Positions 34,348 through 43,084 of a stretch of 64,000 nucleotides of DNA are shown in pieces. Every line of letters starts with the position of its first letter. Position 1 is the stretch's first letter. The notes under the pieces were generated by a model. That model was not told the DNA's origin. It made no database searches and saw only the letters and a program-made list of their open reading frames with translations. The position numbers were made by a program, and so were the translations under genes. The DNA is from Alteromonas sp. a30 (GTDB lineage Bacteria > Pseudomonadota > Gammaproteobacteria > Enterobacterales > Alteromonadaceae): the NCBI RefSeq assembly GCF_026788005.1, contig NZ_JABEPE010000014.1:62001-126000 (forward strand). Reading direction: 5' to 3'.

Positions 34348-35235
34348 GTGGTCGGTGAAATTGCCGCGTTAGTCACTGCGTTATGTTGGGCGGTTGCAGC
34401 TCGTTTGTTCCGGGTGTTAGGAGCGAGTTTTTCTGCTTTGTCGCTTAACTTCTGGAAAGGGGTGATTACCTTATTTGTATTAGGTGCTTATCTCGCATTC
34501 TCGCACTTCTGGTTAAATCAAACGTTTACTTTTTCCCATCGTGATATTTTTTGGTTGTTGCTCAGCGGTGTGATTGGCATCGGTATTGGCGATACCTGTT
34601 TTTTTCAGGCGTTAAAACGCATTGGCGATAGCCAAACTGTACTGGTGGCAGAAACCCTTGCGCCTATTTTTACTGCGTTGCTAGCAATGCTTTGGATTGC
34701 TGAATGGCTTACGTGGAAGCAATGGTTGGGGATTGCATTGGTATTGTTTGCTGTCGATATGTTAGTGAAACAGGAAAAGAAGAAGCAAGAGGTGGTTTTC
34801 AATTTATCCGGTTATGGATTTGCAGGCGCTGCGGCCCTGTGTCAGGCCGTGGGAGCAGTGATCAGCCGCGATATTCTAACTGGCTCAGAAATAGCACCAG
34901 CATCGGCAGCAGCAATGCGCTTATTGGGTGGAGTGTTGATTGTTGTGTTATTAATGTTTTGGCGCCGCTCTCGCTGGCTTCCTGTTACCCATAACGCTTC
35001 CCGTGCGTGGAAAATCATGTTGTTAGCCAGTGTCGTTGGCACGTTATTTCCTATGTATTTACAAATGTTGGCGTTCTCCTATACGCAGGCGGCGGTGGTA
35101 CAAACCCTATTCGCAACAAGCGTGTTGTTATCGTTGGTGGTTGCCTTTGTTCTTGGCGAAAAGGTGGCGAAACGCGCTTGGCTTTGGTCGGTTTTAGCCT
35201 TAATGGGAGTGGGCGTGTTAGTTGTGGCTGGTTAA
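34348..35235 (+). CDS. EamA-family (DMT) transporter
   Basis: 295 aa from GTG 34348, with TGAGGA seven bases upstream; a longer frame to 34300 lacks a site and would begin within the terminator tail. Ten hydrophobic segments in two homologous halves are visible, as in the drug/metabolite transporter superfamily. Signature stretches include EIAALVTALCWAVAARLFR in the first half, GDTCFFQALKRIGDSQTVLV, and the second half starting at SGYGFAGAAALCQAVGAVIS. Substrate cannot be assigned from sequence; family members export or import small metabolites. It sits upstream of the ribosomal operon with its own short intergenic region. Confidence 0.85.
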   Translation: MVGEIAALVTALCWAVAARLFRVLGASFSALSLNFWKGVITLFVLGAYLAFSHFWLNQTFTFSHRDIFWLLLSGVIGIGIGDTCFFQALKRIGDSQTVLVAETLAPIFTALLAMLWIAEWLTWKQWLGIALVLFAVDMLVKQEKKKQEVVFNLSGYGFAGAAALCQAVGAVISRDILTGSEIAPASAAAMRLLGGVLIVVLLMFWRRSRWLPVTHNASRAWKIMLLASVVGTLFPMYLQMLAFSYTQAAVVQTLFATSVLLSLVVAFVLGEKVAKRAWLWSVLALMGVGVLVVAG

Positions 35236-35282
35236 TCTTTTCTAGAAATATGTGTTCAACGCGCGCAGCGGCAATCTTTTGC

Positions 35283-35311
35283 TTGTTTTCTGCGCCGTTG
35301 TTGCGTAGAAT
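35283..35311 (+). promoter_or_regulatory. likely sigma-70 promoter of rpsF operon
   Basis: TTGTTT (35283-35288) and TAGAAT (35306-35311) are spaced 17 bp. They are followed by a GC-rich discriminator (CCGCGCCC), as expected for a ribosomal-protein promoter under stringent control. An S6:S18 autoregulatory leader RNA could lie between here and rpsF, but I could not confirm its structure. Confidence 0.5.
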
Positions 35312-35401
35312 CCGCGCCCTCGAATCAGCCAAAAACTTTATGTTCCTTGCCTTAACATAGTCCGGCTGAGCTATACGAGGCATCAACCGTAAGGAGCTTT
35401 T

Positions 35402-35791
35402 ATGCGTCATTACGAAATTGTATTTATGGTTCACCCTGACCAAAGTGAACAAGTGCCTGGCATGATCGAAAGATACACCGGTATTTTGACTACTGACGGT
35501 GGCACAATTCACCGTTTAGAAGATTGGGGTCGTCGTCAGTTAGCTTATCCAATCGAAAAGTTACACAAAGCCCACTACGTTCTAATCAACACTGAAGCAA
35601 CAGCCGAAGCGATTGAAGAGTTGGAAACAGCTTTCCGTTTCAACGATGTTGTTCTTCGTAACATGATTATGCGTACTAAAGGTGCAGTAACTGAACCTTC
35701 ACCAATGGCTCAAGAAAACAAGCCTGAGCAACGTGAAAGACCTGCAAGACGTGAAGAAGCTGCTTCAGAAGACGCTTCTAAAGAAGCATAA
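35402..35791 (+). CDS. rpsF: 30S ribosomal protein S6
   Basis: 129 aa; TAAGGAG precedes ATG 35402. It opens with [20 protein letters not shown] and contains [20 protein letters not shown], both diagnostic of S6. The C-terminal tail is charged ([20 protein letters not shown]), where E. coli S6 is glutamylated. S6 binds S18 in the platform of the 30S subunit. It is the first gene of the rpsF-rpsR-rplI operon; priB, present between rpsF and rpsR in enterics, is absent here. Confidence 0.98.
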   Translation: MRHYEIVFMVHPDQSEQVPGMIERYTGILTTDGGTIHRLEDWGRRQLAYPIEKLHKAHYVLINTEATAEAIEELETAFRFNDVVLRNMIMRTKGAVTEPSPMAQENKPEQRERPARREEAASEDASKEA

Positions 35792-35813
35792 GATTGGATA
35801 GAGGATTAAGATA

Positions 35814-36041
35814 ATGTCTAACTATTTCAGACGTCGTAAATTCTGCCGCTTCACTGCTGAAGGCGTGACAGAGATCGATTACAAAGACATCGGTATGTTG
35901 AAAAACTACGTTACCGAAAATGGCAAAATCGTACCTAGCCGTATTACTGGTACTAGCGCTAAATACCAACGTCAGTTGTCAACTGCTATCAAACGTGCTC
36001 GTTTCTTAGCATTGTTGCCTTATACTGATTCTCACAAATAA
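35814..36041 (+). CDS. rpsR: 30S ribosomal protein S18
   Basis: 75 aa; AGAGGA before ATG 35814. The start [16 protein letters not shown] and end [21 protein letters not shown] are the universal S18 motifs. It partners S6 in the small subunit platform and lies 22 bp after rpsF in the same operon. Confidence 0.98.
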   Translation: MSNYFRRRKFCRFTAEGVTEIDYKDIGMLKNYVTENGKIVPSRITGTSAKYQRQLSTAIKRARFLALLPYTDSHK

Positions 36042-36072
36042 TCGTCATTGGCGAATTTAAAGAGGTAGCAAG

Positions 36073-36525
36073 ATGAACATCATTCTACTAGACAAAATTG
36101 CCAACTTGGGCGGTTTAGGTGACACAGTTTCTGTAAAAGCTGGTTATGCGCGTAACTTCTTGTTTCCACAAGGTAAAGCGGTTCCAGCAACGAAAGTTAA
36201 CGTTGAAAAATTCGAACAGCGTCGCGCTGAGCTTGAAGCAAAGTTAGCTGACGTATTGGCAGCAGCTCAAGCAAGAGCGGAGCAAATTTCTAACTTAGCA
36301 GAAGTGACTATCGCTGCGCCTGCTGGTGATGAAGGTAAATTGTTCGGTTCTGTTGGTACTCGTGACATCGCTGATGCAGTAACTGCTGCTGGTGTTGAGG
36401 TAGCGAAATCTGAAGTTCGTATGCCTAATGGTACTATCCGTGAAACAGGTGAGTTTGATCTTGATATTCAACTTCACTCAGAAGTAACGGCAACGATTAA
36501 AGTTATCGTGATCAGAGAAGCGTAA
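36073..36525 (+). CDS. rplI: 50S ribosomal protein L9
   Basis: 150 aa; AGAGGT before ATG 36073. The N-terminal RNA-binding domain is canonical: [20 protein letters not shown] and [20 protein letters not shown]. The connecting helix and C-terminal domain ([15 protein letters not shown]) follow. L9 binds 23S rRNA near L1. Last gene of the operon, ended by a strong terminator. In many relatives dnaB follows directly; here an envelope-stress operon is in between. Confidence 0.98.
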   Translation: MNIILLDKIANLGGLGDTVSVKAGYARNFLFPQGKAVPATKVNVEKFEQRRAELEAKLADVLAAAQARAEQISNLAEVTIAAPAGDEGKLFGSVGTRDIADAVTAAGVEVAKSEVRMPNGTIRETGEFDLDIQLHSEVTATIKVIVIREA

Positions 36526-36564
36526 TTTAAGTAAGTGTAATTACTTTTTATATTTTTCTGCATA

Positions 36565-36594
36565 AAAACACCGCTTTTAACGCGGTGTTTTTTT
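36565..36594 (+). terminator. rho-independent terminator after rplI
   Basis: AAAACACCGC and GCGGTGTTTT form a 10-bp stem with loop TTTTAAC, followed by a T-run. It ends rpsF-rpsR-rplI. Confidence 0.92.
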
Positions 36595-36726
36595 ATGTCT
36601 GCATTTTATTAATATTTTTTTATTTCCTATTTAAACCTTCGCGTTATTCTTATCGACTAACCTTCAAATACTAAAAAGTTATACCGGAATTCTGGTAGTT
36701 CAAGAACCAAACACAGGTAGTAACAG

Positions 36727-37296
36727 TTGTTGGAACAAAATACAGCTTTGCAGGAAATCGCTGATTCTCAAACGAAAGAAGAAACGCTCATTACTGCTAG
36801 TCAGCAAGGAGACAGGCAGGCTTTTAAAGGCTTATATCAAATGCATGTAGGCCGCGTTTATGCATTAGCATTGCGTTTAACTGGGCAAGCAAGTATGGCT
36901 GAGGAAGCGACTCAAGAAGTTTTTATTCAAGTGTGGTCGAAGCTCAAGAATTATCGCGGCGATAGTAGGTTTTCGACTTGGTTACACAGTGTTGCCTCTA
37001 ATGTGACTATTTCATATTTACGCGCTCAAAAGGGCTTCTGGCAGAATCTGTTTAATATTGAAGATTCAGAGGTGGCCAGTAAACCTGCTCAACAATGTGC
37101 CGGTTCGGTTGATCTGGAAGCCTATATTCAGCGCTTGCCTGAACGGGCAAGACTGGTGTTTGTACTTCATGCTCTAGAAGGGTATCGACATGAAGATATT
37201 GCAGAAATGATGGATATGGCAGTGGGTTCGAGTAAGGCGCAGTTTCATCGGGCAAAGCAATTAATCAAAGCGTGGATGGGGTACGGCGATGAGTGA
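36727..37296 (+). CDS. ECF-type sigma-70 family RNA polymerase sigma factor
   Basis: 189 aa from a TTG start; two consecutive TTG codons (36727 and 36730) are possible, both close to an AGGTAG-type site. Region 2 is clear: YALALRLTGQASMAEEATQE then VFIQVWSKLKNYRGDSRF and STWLHSVASNVTISYLR. Region 4 (about residues 135-185) reads RLPERARLVFVLHALEGYRH and a helix-turn-helix IAEMMDMAVGSSKAQFHRAK. Region 3 is absent, as in ECF factors. The last eight bases overlap the next gene, a putative anti-sigma factor, and a DUF4097 gene follows. The operon layout is that of envelope-stress ECF modules. The promoter recognised is unknown. Confidence 0.9.
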   Translation: MLEQNTALQEIADSQTKEETLITASQQGDRQAFKGLYQMHVGRVYALALRLTGQASMAEEATQEVFIQVWSKLKNYRGDSRFSTWLHSVASNVTISYLRAQKGFWQNLFNIEDSEVASKPAQQCAGSVDLEAYIQRLPERARLVFVLHALEGYRHEDIAEMMDMAVGSSKAQFHRAKQLIKAWMGYGDE

Positions 37297-37825
37297 TTTT
37301 GATAAAAAGTTAAATGAGCAGTTGGCGCAATTACCTGACAGCATTGAGCCTAGCAAGGATTTGTGGGTTGGTATTGAGCATTCTCTGCTTCGCACACAAC
37401 AGAACAATTTGGAAAAGGATATTAAAGATAACCAAGTGCTCAAGTCTCGTTGGTCATTAAGTCACGTCGCAAAAACACAACCGTTATGGGCAATGGCAGC
37501 AGCGGTGGCGTTTGTTGCTGTTATCGGTTGGTTTGGTGTGAAACCGGAGCAAGCGCAACCCGACTTAGTTAATTTAGCAGAGGTTTTAGCCTCGCAACAT
37601 GAGCAGCAAAAGCAAGCGCTGTTAGTGAGTTACCAAGAAGTAAAACCAGTAACTAATGATTGGCAAGCGCAGTTAAAAGAGCTGGATGATGCGGCGGAAG
37701 CCATCAAGATGGCGCTGAAAAATGATCCAAACAACAAAGCCTTGTTGCAGATGTTGCAGCAAGTTTATCAACAACAACTTTCTTTAATTGAAACCGTTTA
37801 TAACCCTAAATGGCGAGTAGTTTAA
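37289..37825 (+). CDS. putative membrane anti-sigma factor
   Basis: 178 aa, overlapping the sigma gene by eight bases, so translation is probably coupled. The N-terminal 70 residues are cytoplasmic (MSDFDKKLNEQLAQLPDSIE). One membrane helix follows (LWAMAAAVAFVAVIGWFGV, about residues 66-84), and then a periplasmic helical region (WQAQLKELDDAAEAIKMALK). The zinc-binding HxxxCxxC motif of ZAS-type anti-sigma factors is absent. Assignment as anti-sigma rests on topology and on its position directly behind the ECF gene. It would hold the sigma factor at the membrane until an envelope signal arrives. Confidence 0.72.
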   Translation: MSDFDKKLNEQLAQLPDSIEPSKDLWVGIEHSLLRTQQNNLEKDIKDNQVLKSRWSLSHVAKTQPLWAMAAAVAFVAVIGWFGVKPEQAQPDLVNLAEVLASQHEQQKQALLVSYQEVKPVTNDWQAQLKELDDAAEAIKMALKNDPNNKALLQMLQQVYQQQLSLIETVYNPKWRVV

Positions 37826-37850
37826 CGTGGTTAAAGCAGGAGCTTCGAAA

Positions 37851-38816
37851 ATGAATAACGTAATGACAAAAAGCATCGTTTGTGCATCACTAATGATGTT
37901 CTCTCAAATTATTTTTGCAGGTGAACAAGTCGATAAAAAAATGGAAGCTGGAAAAGGTGATGTGATTGAAATTGAACATCTAAATGGTTTCGCCAAGATT
38001 GAAGGCTGGGACAAAAATCTTGTTCACATTACAGGTGAGCTTGATGATGAAGCTGAAGGGCTTACCTTCGAGCGCACGAGTAATGGGATTGAAATTGAAG
38101 TGGAGATGCCTCGTCGTTTTCGGACTCCGTGGGGGCATGAAAAGCCCAAAGGCGACAATTTAGTTATTAAAGTGCCGCGCAATAGCCGAGTGAACTACAC
38201 CAGTATGAATGCTAGCGTTGAGGTTGGAAATATTGATATGTCGGTATCGGTTGATACCGTAAATGGCTCAGTAGCAGCGAATGAGCTTCAAGGTAAAATC
38301 AATATTGAAACCGTTAATGGTCACATCAAAACCAGAAAATTAAATGGCGCCATTCGGGTTGGTTCGGTAAACGGTAACTTTGATGACAAGAAATCGGTTG
38401 CCGAAAAGTTGGTTTTTGAAACAGTTAATGGTGACATCAAATCGGATATTAAATCGCTAGATACACGTATCGAAACGGTGAATGGTAAAGTTGAATTGTC
38501 ACTTGGTGACATCAAACGACTGGAAGTTTCTACGGTCAACGGGGAAATCGACGCTCAATTTACCTTGTTAGAGAACGCTGAAGTCGAAGCATCAAGTGTG
38601 GGTGGGAAAATCACCCTCACCATGCAAAAAGAGGTGCCTGCCTACTTTGAAGTGAACACCTATGCGGGTGGAAAAATAATTAATGATATAACTAATGATA
38701 AGCCCGTTAAGTCCCGTTTTGGTCCGGGGCGTTCGCTTGAATTCTCAACGCCTGACGCATCGGCGAAAGTCGAAGTAGAAAGTGTTAATGGTAAAATTCA
38801 TCTGACAACACATTAA
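37851..38816 (+). CDS. exported DUF4097-family beta-repeat protein
   Basis: 321 aa from ATG 37851, which has CAGGAG ten bases upstream; an in-frame GTG at 37827 has no such site. A signal peptide (SIVCASLMMFSQIIFAGEQ) precedes a right-handed beta-solenoid of short repeats: VDTVNGSVAANELQGKINIE, ETVNGHIKTRKLNGAIRV and further TVNG units, the hallmark of DUF4097. Family members often sit behind sigma/anti-sigma pairs and are thought to work at the cell envelope, but a molecular activity is not established. Third gene of the ECF operon, 25 bp behind the anti-sigma gene. Confidence 0.85.
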   Translation: MNNVMTKSIVCASLMMFSQIIFAGEQVDKKMEAGKGDVIEIEHLNGFAKIEGWDKNLVHITGELDDEAEGLTFERTSNGIEIEVEMPRRFRTPWGHEKPKGDNLVIKVPRNSRVNYTSMNASVEVGNIDMSVSVDTVNGSVAANELQGKINIETVNGHIKTRKLNGAIRVGSVNGNFDDKKSVAEKLVFETVNGDIKSDIKSLDTRIETVNGKVELSLGDIKRLEVSTVNGEIDAQFTLLENAEVEASSVGGKITLTMQKEVPAYFEVNTYAGGKIINDITNDKPVKSRFGPGRSLEFSTPDASAKVEVESVNGKIHLTTH

Positions 38817-38838
38817 ATTGTGTAGATATTCGTGTGAC

Positions 38839-38889
38839 AAGCCCTCTTTTGAAAAGTATATAGTAGATACTAACGTTCAAAGAGGGCTT
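38839..38889 (+). terminator. long hairpin between ECF operon and dnaB
   Basis: AAGCCCTCTTTTGAA (38839-38853) pairs with TTCAAAGAGGGCTT (38876-38889) with one bulged T. The loop contains a smaller palindrome (AGTATATAGTAGATACT). Only a short T-run follows, so termination strength is uncertain. Confidence 0.6.
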
Positions 38890-38989
38890 TACGTATATTA
38901 TTAATATAAGAATGAAGACGATGAAGGCTAGCGAAGTTAAAGTTAATTTAGGATAATGCTCAGCTGGCTGAGTTAAAGAGTAATAAATA

Positions 38990-40384
38990 GTGGCTATCAA
39001 GGGTGTATCATCAAAAGATTCTGATGCGAAAGTCGCCAAACTGAAGATCCCCCCTCATTCTATTGAAGCGGAGCAATCAGTCTTGGGGAGTATGCTCATT
39101 TCCCCTGACTCATGGGATAAAGTGACTGAGATCCTCATTGAGTCTGATTTCTACAATAGTTCTCATCAATATATTTATCGCGCGATTATTCGTCTTTTAG
39201 AAAAAAGCCAGCCGGTTGATATTGTGACAGTGTCCGAGGATTTGGAACATCACGAGCAGCTAGAAGACGCCGGTGGTTTTGCTTATTTAGGTGAGCTTGC
39301 GAAAAATACGCCGAGTGCGGCTAACGTGACTGCCTATGCGGAAATCATCAAGGAACAGGCAATTCGCCGAGAACTTATTGCCGCAGCGAATGATATTTCA
39401 GAGGCCAGTTTCAATCCAGAGGGCCGAATTAGTCACGACATTTTAGATTTAGCCGAAACTAAAGTCTTTGAAATTGCTGAAAAACGCACCACACAAACAG
39501 AAGGCCCTCAAGCGCTAAAGCATGTGTTAGGCGCAACCATTGACCGAATTGATGCCTTGGCAAAGGCAGGTTCCGAAATTACTGGTGTTACCACGGGCTA
39601 TACAGAGCTAGATAAAAAAACCAGTGGTTTACAGCGCTCCGACTTAATTATTGTAGCGGCTCGTCCTTCTATGGGAAAAACCACATTTGCAATGAACTTG
39701 TGCGAAAACGCCATGTTGTCTTCGGACAAACCCGTATTAGTATTCAGCTTGGAGATGCCATCCGAGCAAATTATGATGAGGATGCTCGCCTCAATTGGCC
39801 GAGTTAACCAAACCAGTGTGCGTACAGCGCAGCTAAACGACGAAGATTGGGTTAAGCTTTCTGAAGCCATGAAGCTGATGGCGGAAAAGAATAATTTATT
39901 TATTGATGATTCTTCCGGCTTAACACCAATGGAAGTCAGAACTCGTGCTCGTAAAATTGCCCGTGATCATGGCGGGATTAGCCTTATCATGGTCGATTAT
40001 TTGCAGTTAATGCGTGCGCCTCAGTTTGCCGATAACCGTACATTAGAGATTGCCGAGATTTCGCGTTCTCTAAAAGCTTTAGCAAAAGAGTTGGAATGTC
40101 CCGTCATCGCGTTGTCGCAGCTTAACCGTGGCTTGGAGCAACGAGCGGATAAGCGCCCAATCAACTCAGACTTACGTGAATCCGGCTCTATCGAGCAGGA
40201 TGCCGACTTAATCATGTTTATTTATCGTGATGAAGTGTACAACGAGAATTCGCCAGAAAAAGGCGTAGCGGAAATTATTATTGGTAAGCAACGTAACGGC
40301 CCAATCGGTACGGTAAGACTAACTTTCCAAGGGCACTTTTCTCGCTTTGATAATTATGCCGCACCTGTGATGGATGATTACTGA
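38990..40384 (+). CDS. dnaB: replicative DNA helicase DnaB
   Basis: 464 aa from GTG 38990. N-terminal domain: LKIPPHSIEAEQSVLGSMLI. Linker: residues about 130-175. The RecA-like C-terminal domain has Walker A RPSMGKTTFAMN (about residue 225) and Walker B ISLIMVDYLQLMR, plus the LSQLNRGLEQRADKRPINSD arginine-finger region. It is a homohexameric 5'-3' helicase at the replication fork. Full length, no intein. It would be the neighbour of rplI were it not for the intervening ECF operon. No alr gene follows; a convergent YjbQ-type gene does. Confidence 0.98.
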   Translation: MAIKGVSSKDSDAKVAKLKIPPHSIEAEQSVLGSMLISPDSWDKVTEILIESDFYNSSHQYIYRAIIRLLEKSQPVDIVTVSEDLEHHEQLEDAGGFAYLGELAKNTPSAANVTAYAEIIKEQAIRRELIAAANDISEASFNPEGRISHDILDLAETKVFEIAEKRTTQTEGPQALKHVLGATIDRIDALAKAGSEITGVTTGYTELDKKTSGLQRSDLIIVAARPSMGKTTFAMNLCENAMLSSDKPVLVFSLEMPSEQIMMRMLASIGRVNQTSVRTAQLNDEDWVKLSEAMKLMAEKNNLFIDDSSGLTPMEVRTRARKIARDHGGISLIMVDYLQLMRAPQFADNRTLEIAEISRSLKALAKELECPVIALSQLNRGLEQRADKRPINSDLRESGSIEQDADLIMFIYRDEVYNENSPEKGVAEIIIGKQRNGPIGTVRLTFQGHFSRFDNYAAPVMDDY

Positions 40385-40386
40385 TT

Positions 40387-40412
40387 GCCTTGCTCACAAT
40401 AATGAGCAAGGC
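40387..40412. terminator. bidirectional hairpin between dnaB and yjbQ-type gene
   Basis: GCCTTGCTCA and TGAGCAAGGC form a perfect 10-bp stem around CAATAA in the 45-bp convergent intergenic space. There is no T-run, so it may act as a weak or shared terminator. Confidence 0.65.
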
Positions 40413-40429
40413 TTGTAGCCAATCAGCTA

Positions 40430-40849
40430 TTACTCGCCGCTAATGGTGGCAACAATTCTCCGCTTGCCACCACTATTTCGGTGTTCTCCTAAATAAATAC
40501 CCTGCCATGTTCCCAATGCCAACATGCCTTTTTGAATAGGAATTGTAAGGCTATTTCCCAACAAACTGGCTTTAATGTGTGCAGGCATATCATCAGAGCC
40601 TTCATAAGTATGCTGATAATATGGTGCGTTTTCAGGAACAATATGATTTAGATGAGCTTCTAGGTCGCTACGAACCGTTGGATCTGCATTTTCATTAATC
40701 GTTAGGCTTGCACTGGTGTGTTGAATGAATAAGTGCAGTAACCCAATATTGAGTTGCCTAAGTTCTGGCAGCTGAGTCTCAATATCATGCGTAATGAGGT
40801 GAAAGCCACGATGATGGGCTTTTAGTTGAAGTGTTTTTTGAATCCACAT
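40430..40849 (-). CDS. YjbQ/UPF0047 family protein
   Basis: 139 aa. Characteristic family motifs are present: [41 protein letters not shown], and [20 protein letters not shown] with the conserved His/Arg residues. Members complement thiamine-phosphate synthase defects (secondary thiamin-phosphate synthase activity) and fold as a trimeric beta sandwich. The physiological role remains poorly defined. The gene converges with dnaB and is separated from the CheX-type gene upstream by a terminator hairpin, so it probably has its own promoter. Confidence 0.9.
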   Translation of the reverse strand: MWIQKTLQLKAHHRGFHLITHDIETQLPELRQLNIGLLHLFIQHTSASLTINENADPTVRSDLEAHLNHIVPENAPYYQHTYEGSDDMPAHIKASLLGNSLTIPIQKGMLALGTWQGIYLGEHRNSGGKRRIVATISGE

Positions 40850-40856
40850 AGTTCAT

Positions 40857-40900
40857 CTAAAAAACAACATGGGGACAAAATCTTGTTCCCATGTTGTTGG
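40857..40900 (-). terminator. terminator of the CheX-type gene
   Basis: Read on the minus strand: AACAACATGGG, a loop of about 13 bases, CCCATGTTGTT, then a run of T. The 11-bp perfect stem ends the CheX-type transcript. Confidence 0.85.
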
Positions 40901-40932
40901 TGGGTTTTATGTTGCAAGCCGGTATCTGAAAC

Positions 40933-41400
40933 TTAGGCTTTCTCGAAACAAATTTCGATGTGGGCTTTGCCAACATCGGTTTTGAAAGGAAGGATTAATT
41001 TCGGGCCATCAACGCGATGCGTGATAGTGTGATCTTTACCACTTACTACCACAGGGGTTGCCATTCCGAAATCGTAGCCTTTCTCACCCAATGTGTTTTT
41101 TGCTCCACCGGCAACCATATTGGTTAATTCACCGACTAAATCAATGACTTCAGCATTAATAGAAGCAGGCTTTTCACCTAACATACGACTCATGATTTCA
41201 AGTGCAAGGGTTTCATCAAATGTGATAGAAAACGAGCCCTTTGTTTGTGGGCCTGTCATGCCCAACAAGCCTGTTACATCACCTTGGGCAAGCTCCTCAG
41301 TTTTCTTCTTAGGCGCCCCCGCTGCTAGATCAAGTTGTGCCATCGTTAGCAACACATTTTTGAACGCACTTATAAAAGGATTGATAAATTCTACATTCAT
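40933..41400 (-). CDS. CheX/CheC-like chemotaxis phosphatase domain protein
   Basis: 155 aa. The N-terminus MNVEFINPFISAFKNVLLTM and the active-site helix VIDLVGELTNMVAGGAKN (Glu91 and Asn94, the ExxN pair that CheX/CheC use to dephosphorylate CheY-P) place it in the CheX family. Family members are single-domain, dimeric phosphatases. No other chemotaxis gene is near, which is common for this stand-alone version in gammaproteobacteria. The target response regulator cannot be named. Ends at a strong terminator. Confidence 0.88.
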   Translation of the reverse strand: MNVEFINPFISAFKNVLLTMAQLDLAAGAPKKKTEELAQGDVTGLLGMTGPQTKGSFSITFDETLALEIMSRMLGEKPASINAEVIDLVGELTNMVAGGAKNTLGEKGYDFGMATPVVVSGKDHTITHRVDGPKLILPFKTDVGKAHIEICFEKA

Positions 41401-41591
41401 GTTGGTTGATTATTCCGTAGCTAGTCAGTTTTTATGCTCTATTTCTAAGTATAGGCGACAGCATCGCAACGTACTTAAGTGCTTAAAAGCAGATTGTGTG
41501 CCAAGGCTAAGACCCGATATTGTGCTGAAAATATTGCACTATGTTCAAAGTCAGCATCCGTTTTGCGTGAAAATACTCCCAAACTGACAAA

Positions 41592-42023
41592 CTATTGGCA
41601 CTTTGCACATTGACCGTGGGCTTCTATTGTTTGCCGTGAAATCACAAAGCCGACCGATTGTGCTTGTTTGTCGAGTTTTTCTTGAAGACCGTCTGACTGA
41701 ATTTCCTGTACATCACCGCATTTATCACATATCAAAAATTGAACTGGATGACTACAACCAAAATGATGGCAAACAATAAATTTATTATCGGACTCGACTT
41801 TATGTACAAAGCCCATATCAAGAAGAAACTCCAATGCTCTATAAACAGTAGCAGGTTTGGCAGAGTCTTCGGTTTTTTTCAGTTCATCTAAAAGATCATA
41901 TGCGCCAACGGCATGTTTATGCTGTAACAGAATAGAGTAAACTTTTTCACGTTGCACGGTGAATCTCACACCTTTTTGTTCACAATATTCTCGCGCTTTT
42001 TGAATGAGTTGTTGTTGATTCAT
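41592..42023 (-). CDS. zur: Fur-family regulator, probably zinc-responsive (Zur)
   Basis: 143 aa. The N-terminal winged helix contains RFTVQREKVYSILLQHKHAV and PATVYRALEFLLDMGFVHK, the family recognition region. The C-terminal dimerisation domain holds two CxxC pairs, Cys99/Cys102 (ICDKCGDVQEI) and Cys139/Cys142 (GQCAKC), forming the structural zinc site, plus a His/Cys-rich FIVCHHFGCSHPVQF sensory region. The HHxxCxH layout is closer to Zur than to Fur. It would repress zinc-uptake genes when zinc is plentiful. No Zur-regulated transporter is in the window, so the metal is assigned from motif style only. The 296-bp stretch behind it (42024-42319) shows no gene. Confidence 0.8.
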   Translation of the reverse strand: MNQQQLIQKAREYCEQKGVRFTVQREKVYSILLQHKHAVGAYDLLDELKKTEDSAKPATVYRALEFLLDMGFVHKVESDNKFIVCHHFGCSHPVQFLICDKCGDVQEIQSDGLQEKLDKQAQSVGFVISRQTIEAHGQCAKCQ

Positions 42024-42260
42024 GCGATTATTCAGTCATCAATGTAAGCCGCAGTGTAACATAAGTAAATTTATATGTGTTTAATACAAAGCTGCATTAA
42101 TTCATTGAATTATCAACACTCCAAATGTGCTTTAGGACGATATACCACTTGCGTCATTCGAACATTGAAGTGCCCTATCTCCGACCATCTTGGTCAGGTT
42201 AACCACCATAGTAAGAGGATTCTGTTAGAAAGGGAAATGAGGAAGTTGAATAAAATAGAG

Positions 42261-42295
42261 TAAAAATAGGCATGAGCGGATCGACACCCATGCCT
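42261..42295 (-). terminator. terminator of the metalloprotease operon
   Basis: On the minus strand AGGCATG and CATGCCT form a 7-bp stem with a 14-base loop, followed by TATTTTTA. Confidence 0.72.
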
Positions 42296-42319
42296 CAGGT
42301 CGTTTTTGACTAGTTTCGC

Positions 42320-43060
42320 TTAGTAGAAGCGAGAAACGTCGTCACGAACGGCATTTAATGTTTTCCAAGAGTTGGATTGACCGAATACGCCACAAGGTTG
42401 ACCATTACAACCGTTGAAGTTCGGATCTGAGAAGTAGTCTAAACGTGAAGCGCTACCAAAGGCTTGTGGGTAAGCCATGATAGTAGAGAAACTGTTGTCA
42501 ACGCCATGACCAACACCATCAGCATAAACTCCGCCACGGCTGCCTTGACGTACAGAGTGACCCAAGCCCATATTGTGGCCTAATTCATGTACAAATGTTG
42601 TCGCACCGCAGTCTACAGCAGAGATGCTATACATTAGGTTACGGCTTTGGCTAGACAATGAGCCATTGCTACCTTGACCAACCCAACCAATACCACACAC
42701 TGTACCATTAGAAAGGCGCTCAGCTGTTCCCAAAAGCACAACCATGTCTGCACGATTGCTAGCACGGTAATTTTGAATGCTTGAAGAATTAGTTAGCGCG
42801 TTTAATGTGCTTTCTGTCGGTGTTAAATTTGAGCTGCTTGCTGATGCAGACGCGACGTTACGCAGTGTGATGTTCAGCCCGTTATTTCTATAGATGCGGT
42901 TTGCATGAGAAATGTATTGGTTGATTTTAGTGCTAATGCTGCCAGTTGCGTTTGCCGCTGGTGTTGTGTAAAGCACGGCTACATCAATCGTTTCTGCTTG
43001 CGCTGCGCAAGATAAAGCAACTGCTGACGCGCATAGAGTGGCTTTCATTTTGGTAAACAT
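42320..43060 (-). CDS. secreted metzincin zinc metalloprotease (M12/M72-like)
   Basis: 246 aa with a signal peptide (KATLCASAVALSCAAQAE). The zinc site HELGHNMGLGH (His158, Glu159, His162, His168) has the metzincin form, and a Met-turn STIMAYP (Met195) follows 27 residues later. Cysteines at 122, 151, 218 and 223 can form disulfides in the secreted enzyme. Fold and size resemble bacterial reprolysin-like or peptidyl-Asp metalloendopeptidases. Family enzymes are usually made with an N-terminal prodomain; here the mature domain starts almost at the signal peptide and no prodomain is present. A prodomain-like protein is encoded 24 bp upstream. Substrate is not inferable. Confidence 0.9.
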   Translation of the reverse strand: MFTKMKATLCASAVALSCAAQAETIDVAVLYTTPAANATGSISTKINQYISHANRIYRNNGLNITLRNVASASASSSNLTPTESTLNALTNSSSIQNYRASNRADMVVLLGTAERLSNGTVCGIGWVGQGSNGSLSSQSRNLMYSISAVDCGATTFVHELGHNMGLGHSVRQGSRGGVYADGVGHGVDNSFSTIMAYPQAFGSASRLDYFSDPNFNGCNGQPCGVFGQSNSWKTLNAVRDDVSRFY

Positions 43061-43084
43061 TGTTTAACTCCTGAAAAGTCGTTG

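Noticed and set aside
35312-35401. An S6:S18-binding leader RNA before rpsF
   Set aside because: Such leaders are known, but I could not build a convincing conserved fold by eye from this stretch.
42075-42263. Plus-strand frame of 62 codons behind the zur-type gene
   Set aside because: No domain, no good ribosome-binding site and it ends in the terminator of the protease operon.
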